Origin: an uncultured Clostridia bacterium
GTDB taxonomy: Bacteria > Bacillota > Clostridia > HGM11514
DNA: 12,977 nucleotides
Direction of reading: 5' to 3'
Assembly (NCBI GenBank): GCA_902478725.1
Contig: CABSMD010000049.1
Location: 1 to 12,977 of the forward strand
Shown here: positions 1-5,244 of the stretch, one piece after another
Numbering within the stretch: the first letter of the stretch is position 1
Layout: each line of letters opens with the position of its first letter
The notes under the pieces: model-generated
What the model saw: the letters and a program-made list of their open reading frames with translations, nothing else
The model's database searches: none
Told to the model about the DNA's origin: nothing
Program-made: the position numbers and the translations under genes

Positions 1-395
1 AGGTCGCTTGTGATACGCGCCATCAGCTGCCCGATTTTGGTGTTGTCATAATAGGAATAGGACAGCTTTTGCAGATGGGAAAACAGGTCGCGGCGCATGT
101 CCGTCTCGATCCGCGCGCCCATCACATGACCGATCGAGGCCATATAGTAGTTCGCCGCCGTGTCGATGATCCGCAGAACCAGGTACAAAAGCCCTACGCT
201 CAAGACGACCCGCACCGTCAGGGCGGGCAGATCATTAATTCCCAGATTGGTCAAAAACCTCACGATCAAAGGCAGGACCAGCTCACACACCGTTGTCAGC
301 GATGCGCAGAACAGATCCAGCGCCAGAATCCATTTGTATTTTTTGAAATACGGTATAAACCGTCGCATTAAACTGCTTGTCTTTTTGCGTTTCAT
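1..395 (-). CDS. ABC exporter, fused permease/ATPase, N-terminal part (cut by window edge)
   Basis: Reading from the ATG at 395 towards position 1 gives 131 uninterrupted residues that run off the window edge. The protein starts MKRKKTSSLMRRF, a short basic cytoplasmic stretch, followed by a hydrophobic segment at about residues 22-47 and a second one at about 58-80. It then reads HLQKLSYSYYD and GQLMARITSDL at about residues 108-131. These last two motifs are hallmarks of the first transmembrane domain of MsbA/LmrA-like type IV ABC exporters, where the permease is followed by a nucleotide-binding domain. The ATPase part (Walker A, signature, Walker B) would lie outside the window and cannot be checked. 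An AGGAGA ribosome binding site at 404-409, 8 bp from the ATG, supports this start. The substrate cannot be told; such proteins export drugs, lipids or peptides, often as heterodimers with a neighbouring gene. Confidence 0.9.
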   Translation of the reverse strand, partial: MKRKKTSSLMRRFIPYFKKYKWILALDLFCASLTTVCELVLPLIVRFLTNLGINDLPALTVRVVLSVGLLYLVLRIIDTAANYYMASIGHVMGARIETDMRRDLFSHLQKLSYSYYDNTKIGQLMARITSD

Positions 396-506
396 TGCTA
401 TTGTCTCCTAATCCAAAGCTTCTTTCTGCCATGCAGTCGTATATTTTTTACATTTATACTGTTCTTTCATTTGATTTGGTGGGAATGGAGTTGTTGGAGG
501 ATGCTA

Positions 507-806
507 TTACTTATTCTTAGTTGACTCCAGCTTAAAATGTACAAGGTTAAATGGACATACAAATATACCTGTATGTTTCTCTGCTCCAGCCAACAATTTA
601 GACAAATCACCGCCAGAACGGACAGCCTCCATCAAAGGAAAAAGTATCGCCATTGACTTGGAACAAAATCCACCGGGACAGCCGTAGCCACAAGTAAACA
701 CATCGCCTATTTCGTGACCGTTGCGGCAACATTCAGGTTTGCCGTCCGAGCCAACTGCGATTACGGTAATTTTGAAGTTGTAATCTTCTTTGTACCAATT
801 TTTCAT
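507..806 (-). CDS. Small Cys-rich TIGR04076-type protein, function unknown
   Basis: This is a 99-residue soluble protein with a GGAGG ribosome binding site (813-817) 6 bp before the ATG. It has six cysteines (C26, C27, C39, C43, C48, C84). The layout is KITVIAV near the N-terminus, then C-C-x2-GHEIGD, a CP-containing loop, a central helix with P and GG (MEAVRSGGD), and a final CPFNLVHFKLE. This matches my recollection of the TIGR04076 family, whose biochemical role is not known. The paired cysteines could bind a metal or an Fe-S centre, but that is inference. It appears monocistronic, with its own promoter upstream and no convincing terminator downstream. Its sequence and flanks are visibly more A+T-rich than the genes at 1259 and above, which could mean a separate origin. 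Confidence 0.75.
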   Translation of the reverse strand: MKNWYKEDYNFKITVIAVGSDGKPECCRNGHEIGDVFTCGYGCPGGFCSKSMAILFPLMEAVRSGGDLSKLLAGAEKHTGIFVCPFNLVHFKLESTKNK

Positions 807-850
807 TGTAATCCTCCAATTATTTTGAACAAGTATCTGTCATGTATTTT

Positions 851-878
851 ATCATATAACCGCAATAATTTCCACCAA
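851..878 (-). promoter_or_regulatory. Candidate sigma-A promoter for the TIGR04076-type gene
   Basis: Read on the minus strand there is a TTGGTG box (873-878), a 16-bp spacer and a TATGAT box (851-856). The -10 box matches the consensus at 5 of 6 positions. Transcription would start near 844, leaving an untranslated leader of roughly 38 bases before the ATG at 806. The -35 box is weak, which would fit an activated or regulated promoter. It was found by eye only. Confidence 0.4.
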
Positions 879-886
879 GGAAATCT

Positions 887-951
887 GGGTACCCTTTTAG
901 AAAAATGGAAAAGGCTAACAAACCGTTTTACGGAAGTGGGTACCCGCTTCC
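887..951. promoter_or_regulatory. Pair of GGGTACCC palindromes upstream of the promoter, possible operator
   Basis: The 8-bp palindrome GGGTACCC occurs at 887-894 and again at 938-945, exactly 51 bp apart. The second copy lies inside a longer 20-bp dyad, GGAAGTGGGTACCCGCTTCC (932-951), which is symmetric except for one position pair (937/946). The first copy sits 8 bp upstream of the proposed -35 box of the TIGR04076-type gene. A spacing of 51 bp is close to five turns of the DNA helix, so two bound proteins would lie on the same face. A regulatory role is inferred from position and symmetry; no known operator was recognised. Confidence 0.3.
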
Positions 952-1258
952 TATGCTTACTCTTCCTTTTTTCTATGCTCAAAAATCGGAATGGAACGGT
1001 TAAGTAGCATGAAAACAGAAATCGCAGTTTCCCCAAAAAGTCTTAAGCCATTTGTATAAAAAATATAACCTCTTAATATCTTGATCTCTTTACATCTTCT
1101 TGTGAAGCACGGGCGTCAAAAAAGCGTCAAGCAACTACTCCTTCAACCATCAGTATGGGAACACATAAAACTGCACACGTATAGTTCTATGCGGTTTGCA
1201 GTGTTTTCAAGCAAAGTCACACTATGCAATCAAATACTATTTTTTATTAAAAATTCTT

Positions 1259-2227
1259 TTACGCCGAACGGAAGTCAACCGCTGCCTTGAGCCCATAGCA
1301 AGACTTCGCGGCCAGTACCGCGCGATTGACCGCGCGTGCTATGACCTCTGCGGCCAATGCACCCACCGCGTCGGGCATGACATCTATCTCGCCCGTGGAA
1401 AGCGCAAAGATCGTGTCCCCATCCGCCATGGTGTGAACCGGCCGGATCGAACGGGCATATCCGTTGTGCGCAATCGAGGCCAACTTGGTCGCCTGCGTCT
1501 TGGAAAGCTTGGCGTTGGTCACAACACAGCCCAATGTGGTATTGCCCAAAAACAGGTTGCGTTTATCGTCAAGCTGTGCGTACAGCTCTTCCTCGGTGCT
1601 GATCATTTTTGAAAAATCCTCACTCAGGAGTCCGGCCAGCCGTTCCCCCGTGTCAACGTTGATTACATCCCCCAGCGCGTTCACCGCTACGATTGCGGCG
1701 ACCTGGAGGCCGCCAACCTGTACGCCGAATGTCCCGATCCCGCTTTTCATCATACGGGCGGGGCCATAAAACTTTCCAACCGTCGCACCGGTTCCCGCGC
1801 CTACACAGCCTTCCGCCACCGGGCCGTCCGAGGCGTTTTGGCAAGCCTCATACCCCATCTTTTTATCCGGACGGCAGGATACCTCCCCCACGTTCAAATC
1901 GAACAGCGATGCGCCGCAGACAATAGGAACCCTCGTTACCCCGACGTCAAAGCCAGCACCCCGTTCCTCCAAAAACTGCATTGCACCGGACGCGGCGTCC
2001 AGGCCGAACGCGCTCCCGCCGCTTAACATTACGGCATGAACCTGTTCAATCATGTTAACCGGCTTTAACAGGTCGGTCTCCCGCGTGGCAGGGCCACCGC
2101 CGCGCACATCCACGCCGGCGGCCGCCCCCTTCTCGCATAGAATAACCGTACAGCCCGTCCCGCCGGTCTCGTTGGTCGCATGTCCAACCCGGATACCGGC
2201 AATATCGGTGATATGTATAGTATGCAT
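1259..2227 (-). CDS. P1-family (S58, DmpA/ThnT-like) self-cleaving aminopeptidase
   Basis: This 322-residue protein has the usual length of the S58/P1 family, whose members release N-terminal amino acids from unusual peptides, amides or esters (L-aminopeptidase/D-esterase, beta-aminopeptidases, and ThnT in thienamycin biosynthesis). The start IHITDIAGIRVGHAT and the motifs VRGGGPATRETDLL (residues 41-54), LSGGSAFGLDAA (68-79) and GAGTGATVGK (143-152) are typical. The autocatalytic site is GNTTLG at 228-233. By analogy with ThnT, cleavage is expected between N229 and T230, giving an alpha chain of 229 residues and a beta chain of 93 with T230 as the new N-terminal nucleophile. No signal peptide is seen, so it is probably cytoplasmic. 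The ATG at 2227 has GGAGG (2235-2239) 7 bp upstream. It lies downstream of the OPT transporter, which may import its substrate. The true substrate is unknown. Confidence 0.92.
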   Translation of the reverse strand: MHTIHITDIAGIRVGHATNETGGTGCTVILCEKGAAAGVDVRGGGPATRETDLLKPVNMIEQVHAVMLSGGSAFGLDAASGAMQFLEERGAGFDVGVTRVPIVCGASLFDLNVGEVSCRPDKKMGYEACQNASDGPVAEGCVGAGTGATVGKFYGPARMMKSGIGTFGVQVGGLQVAAIVAVNALGDVINVDTGERLAGLLSEDFSKMISTEEELYAQLDDKRNLFLGNTTLGCVVTNAKLSKTQATKLASIAHNGYARSIRPVHTMADGDTIFALSTGEIDVMPDAVGALAAEVIARAVNRAVLAAKSCYGLKAAVDFRSA

Positions 2228-2272
2228 GTATTTTCCTCCGTTTCCACACAGCCCAAACAGTTGTAAATATTG

Positions 2273-2329
2273 TATTTCATTTAAAGCATTTCATTTCATT
2301 TTAAACATCACATTTCATTCGAAACATCT
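2273..2329 (-). repeat. Three 19-bp imperfect direct repeats between transporter and peptidase genes
   Basis: On the minus strand three head-to-tail units of exactly 19 bp are seen: AGATGTTTCGAATGAAATG (2311-2329), TGATGTTTAAAATGAAATG (2292-2310) and AAATGCTTTAAATGAAATA (2273-2291). The first two agree at 16 of 19 positions and the second and third at 14 of 19. The first unit contains the self-complementary core TTCGAA and the third contains TTTAAA. The array sits in the 148-bp gap between the OPT stop codon and the P1 peptidase start. It has no spacers, so it is not a CRISPR. It could be a tandem operator, an mRNA element or a product of replication slippage. I see no good sigma-A promoter in this gap. 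Confidence 0.7.
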
Positions 2330-2375
2330 GAACATCGCAATCGTCTTTTATCAAATTCCCATGCAGCCCCTTAGG

Positions 2376-4025
2376 TTACATCGCCCCCATGCCCATGCAG
2401 ACCTGTATCAGGGCGATGATCACGCCGACCACCGCTTCCCCGCCCAAAAGACCGGAGGCGATAACCAAACCGTTACCCTTCTGATCCCAGGCGGGCGCCG
2501 CTTTTTGGACAACAAACTTGATCACACCGCCCACAAACGCCGTGAGCGAGAGATAAAACGGAAGATAGATACCCAATCCCAGCGTCATAACCGGAAAGTT
2601 CACGACATACAAAACGATGCCCGCCACTAAACCGATCACAAAGGCAGGTATATTCGAGATACCGCTGACCATCGCGGCTACCACCCCGGCCTGCGGCGCC
2701 GGAAACTCGCGGATATTGCCCGCCGCATCGACCCCGAACGCGTCGGTACCATACGCCTTGACCAAAATAAACAGTACGCCTACCGATACCAATGCGCCAA
2801 TGATCCCGCCGATCGCCTCAGCGTACCATTGCGCCTTTGGATTTGTTTTCACAATATGGCCTACCTTAAAATCGTTCATCACATCGCCGGCCAGTCCGCA
2901 GGCTATGGCGACCACAGCTGCGACGAAAAACGCCTCCATATGTCCGATGCGGGAAGCGACCTTCGCCGCCAGCAGTACGATAACGCCGAAAATCTCCATC
3001 GGGTTGACCCCTGCCTGGCCTACCACCTGAGCGGACATTGAGGTCGCCAGCCACACGCCGATGATCGTAATGACACTTGCAACGATTCCCATATCCGCCA
3101 AAAAGGTAAACGCAAAGGCGAGCAGCACCATCACAAAAGGAGCCCAACGCAGATTGACTACCCCTTCGCTCATCCCCTTTTTGGTAAACATCGGCCCAAA
3201 AATCTCTTTGGCCTTGGGGATGATTCCTTTTACAATGATTCCGATCCCCGTTCCGACCATCACGCCGATTCCCAGGCTGGTTTTGATGTTCGCAGCGGTC
3301 AAGGCGTCCCAAAAACCCAGCTTCGGCCCTGCCACCACGATGCCAAAATCGCCGAGCAGAGCGCCCAAAAACCAGATGCCAATTGCAAGCGGCCCAATGA
3401 TATAGCCCACCGAAATCATCATCGGCGAGGCCCATACCCCGAAACTCACACCCGGAATTGCTACATTGGAAAACAGCATAGCCGGAATCTTAGCGAACCA
3501 GTCACGTAAGACCGTTATGATACCTGCCACACCCATGGAGGAAAACAGGGCGATCGACTTCTTGCCACCCTTGTCGCCTACCATAAGGGTTTCCGCCGCC
3601 GCAACCCCCATCGGATAGGGCAGCTCCTTTGTAACCACAAAATACTTGCGAATCAAAGCCGTAAAAATAAGCCCCAGGATAACGCCGCCCACTGTAACCA
3701 CCAGCAGCGCAATCACATCGACGTGTGCCGTAGGGTCAAGCATCCAAATTCCCGGAATGGTAAAGGCAAGACCACCGGCCACCATCGCGCCGGCTGACAT
3801 TGCGGTGTGCGTGACGTTAATTTCGTTGATGTTGGTATTGCCCATAAGCTTCAGAGAAAACATCGACACCAGTGCGACGAAAATGATCGGCCACGGCAGG
3901 GCCCCCAGCTTAAGCGCGACATACATCGAGCTTGTGGTCAGGATGACTGCCCCCAAACAGCCGATGATCATACCCCGCAGTGTGAACTGCTCCTTCATGC
4001 TCTGCGCATATTGTGTTTTTTTCAT
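2376..4025 (-). CDS. OPT-family oligopeptide transporter
   Basis: This 549-residue, strongly hydrophobic protein has about 14-16 apparent membrane segments and is of usual length for bacterial OPT proteins of the TIGR00733 type. These are proton-coupled importers of small peptides or metal-chelate peptides. Recognisable features are the N-terminal FTLRGMIIGCLGA (residues 15-27), KELPYPMGVAAAE (133-145), the PGVSFG loop (191-196), GQAGVNPMEIFG (336-347) and the C-terminal GLLGGEAVVGV (525-535). The ATG at 4025 follows a poly-G ribosome binding site (AAGGGGGA, 4033-4040). The CDF exporter ends 31 bp upstream, so the two are probably co-transcribed. The P1 peptidase lies downstream after a 148-bp gap. 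Peptide uptake followed by cleavage is a reasonable guess; iron-siderophore or metal-peptide transport is an alternative given the neighbouring metal exporter. Confidence 0.93.
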   Translation of the reverse strand: MKKTQYAQSMKEQFTLRGMIIGCLGAVILTTSSMYVALKLGALPWPIIFVALVSMFSLKLMGNTNINEINVTHTAMSAGAMVAGGLAFTIPGIWMLDPTAHVDVIALLVVTVGGVILGLIFTALIRKYFVVTKELPYPMGVAAAETLMVGDKGGKKSIALFSSMGVAGIITVLRDWFAKIPAMLFSNVAIPGVSFGVWASPMMISVGYIIGPLAIGIWFLGALLGDFGIVVAGPKLGFWDALTAANIKTSLGIGVMVGTGIGIIVKGIIPKAKEIFGPMFTKKGMSEGVVNLRWAPFVMVLLAFAFTFLADMGIVASVITIIGVWLATSMSAQVVGQAGVNPMEIFGVIVLLAAKVASRIGHMEAFFVAAVVAIACGLAGDVMNDFKVGHIVKTNPKAQWYAEAIGGIIGALVSVGVLFILVKAYGTDAFGVDAAGNIREFPAPQAGVVAAMVSGISNIPAFVIGLVAGIVLYVVNFPVMTLGLGIYLPFYLSLTAFVGGVIKFVVQKAAPAWDQKGNGLVIASGLLGGEAVVGVIIALIQVCMGMGAM

Positions 4026-4056
4026 GGTTGTGTCCCCCTTGTATTGTTATTTTATC

Positions 4057-5226
4057 TCAATCATAAGCATTGTCGATCTGGATGACCGTACAATATTTAT
4101 GATCGTGTTCTTTTATCCTTTCATTGATCTTTCCTACCGCCTCAGCCCGTTCCTCCTCACCCAGGCTGCATGGAACCACCAGGTCAAAAATCAAATTGAT
4201 ACGATTCTCCCCATCCGTCATCCGAAAATCATGGATCGAAAAGTCTGGGTTCACCCCCGTCACCGTCTGCACCACCATTTCGCGTATCTGATTGGTTCGT
4301 TCACAGTTGACCGAGATGGGATCCATGTGTATGACAATATGGATGCCAAGCTTGTGGAAAATGTTCTGCTCCAGCGCGTCGATCACCTCGTGCACCCGTA
4401 CGATATCCGCATCGTCCGGCACCTCAGCGTGGACAGAGGCCATCACACGGCCGGGTCCATAATCGTGCACGATCAGGTCATGCACCCCGACGATCCCCTC
4501 CCCCTGCATAATCAGTGCGGTAATCTCTTCAACCGTTTCCGGATTGGGCGGCTGTCCGAGCAGCAATCCGATGGTGTCCTTGGCAATTCCAAAACCAGTG
4601 TAAAGCACCAGGCCAGACACACACAAGCCGATCACGCCATCCACCGGAAAGGAGACGAACTGCCCAACCACCGTCGAAACAATGACCGCACCCGTGGCGA
4701 TTACATCATTGAGGCTGTCAAACGCTGCCGCACGCATAACACCGGAATCAATTTTTTTGCCGATATAGCGGTTGTAGCTGAACATCCACACCTTAACCAG
4801 GATGGATAGAATCAGAATCCATAACAGATAGATATTAAAAGAAACATCCTCCGGATGCAGGATTTTCTCAAATGAGCTTTTGAGCAGCTCCAGCCCGACC
4901 ATCATAATGATGAAAGAAACGATAAGCGAAGCGATATATTCACCCCGCCCGTGGCCGAACGGATGCTCCCGGTCCGGCTTTCGGCCGCTGATGATAAACC
5001 CGAACACCGTAACCAGCGAAGAGCCCATATCCGAGAGGTTGTTGAACCCGTCGGATAATATTGCGATACTGTTCATCAGCCATCCGATACAGACCTTGAC
5101 CGCAAACAATACCAAATTACAAAGAACGCCTAAGATTCCTCCTAAAATACCATAGCGTTCCCGCACCTTTGTTTCATTGACATTTTCGTAGTCCGGAACA
5201 AACCGCCGGATCAAAAGCCGAATCAT
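4057..5226 (-). CDS. CDF metal exporter with Mn-type site and duplicated C-terminal domain
   Basis: This cation diffusion facilitator exports divalent metal in exchange for protons. The SDGFNNLSD motif (58-66) in TM2 gives D59 and N63, and DSLND (170-174) in TM5 gives D170 and D174. An Asp/Asn/Asp/Asp set is what I recall for Mn exporters such as pneumococcal MntE, so manganese is the likely substrate (inference). HPFGHGRGEY (88-97) is the usual loop after TM2. The first cytoplasmic domain (about 225-305) keeps H266, H279, H300 and D302, where CDF tails bind metal. The protein is 389 residues against about 300 for the family. Residues about 325-389 look like a second copy of the tail domain (IHDFRMTD echoes VHDLIVHD). 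The ATG at 5226 lies 18 bp after the EIIC-EAL stop, with a G7 ribosome binding site. Confidence 0.93.
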   Translation of the reverse strand: MIRLLIRRFVPDYENVNETKVRERYGILGGILGVLCNLVLFAVKVCIGWLMNSIAILSDGFNNLSDMGSSLVTVFGFIISGRKPDREHPFGHGRGEYIASLIVSFIIMMVGLELLKSSFEKILHPEDVSFNIYLLWILILSILVKVWMFSYNRYIGKKIDSGVMRAAAFDSLNDVIATGAVIVSTVVGQFVSFPVDGVIGLCVSGLVLYTGFGIAKDTIGLLLGQPPNPETVEEITALIMQGEGIVGVHDLIVHDYGPGRVMASVHAEVPDDADIVRVHEVIDALEQNIFHKLGIHIVIHMDPISVNCERTNQIREMVVQTVTGVNPDFSIHDFRMTDGENRINLIFDLVVPCSLGEEERAEAVGKINERIKEHDHKYCTVIQIDNAYD

Positions 5227-5230
5227 GATA

Positions 5231-5237
5231 CCCCCCC
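5231..5237 (-). promoter_or_regulatory. G7 homopolymer ribosome binding site of the CDF gene
   Basis: Seven consecutive G residues on the minus strand lie 4 bp before the ATG at 5226 and are the only purine-rich site in the 18-bp gap after the EIIC-EAL stop codon. A run of this length can gain or lose a base during replication, which would change spacing and translation rate. Shorter poly-G sites serve the EIIC-EAL gene (7339-7343), the OPT gene (4034-4038) and the acyltransferase gene (11053-11057). Confidence 0.6.
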
Positions 5238-5244
5238 ATTGCCG

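Larger units (their letters stand above)
807..1258. other. A+T-rich intergenic stretch without a convincing gene
   Basis: These 452 bp separate the P1 peptidase gene from the TIGR04076-type gene. They hold the candidate promoter (851-878) and the GGGTACCC pair (887-951). Between about 1021 and 1258 I see no ribosome binding site followed by a plausible reading frame on either strand, no clear terminator after the peptidase stop codon, and no RNA gene. The part at about 1081-1200 has a composition that could be the remains of a broken coding sequence, because two overlapping frames give protein-like fragments. Neither could be assigned to a family. Confidence 0.5.

Noticed and set aside
803..1036. 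A 77-codon minus-strand frame just upstream of the TIGR04076-type gene
   Set aside because: It has Arg/Lys/Phe-rich composition and no ribosome binding site, and it runs through the promoter and palindromes. It is more likely non-coding.
2273..2329. A short CRISPR-like array
   Set aside because: The 19-bp units are contiguous with no spacers and differ from each other. No cas genes are present.
2228..2375. A promoter for the P1 peptidase gene
   Set aside because: A TACAAT-like box exists near the end of the repeats, but no acceptable -35 box lies at a proper distance, so the evidence is too weak to list.
2866..3435. A 189-codon minus-strand frame inside the OPT gene
   Set aside because: It is a shifted frame of the transporter coding sequence with Arg/Gly-rich translation and no family resemblance.
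3646..4809. A 387-codon open frame on the plus strand across the OPT start and most of the CDF gene
   Set aside because: It is antisense to two clear protein families, spans the gap between them, and gives low-complexity, histidine-rich translation typical of a reverse-complement frame. No ribosome binding site was found.
5227..5244. A yybP-ykoY manganese riboswitch before the CDF gene
   Set aside because: Only 18 bp separate the CDF start from the preceding stop codon, which leaves no room for such an element.
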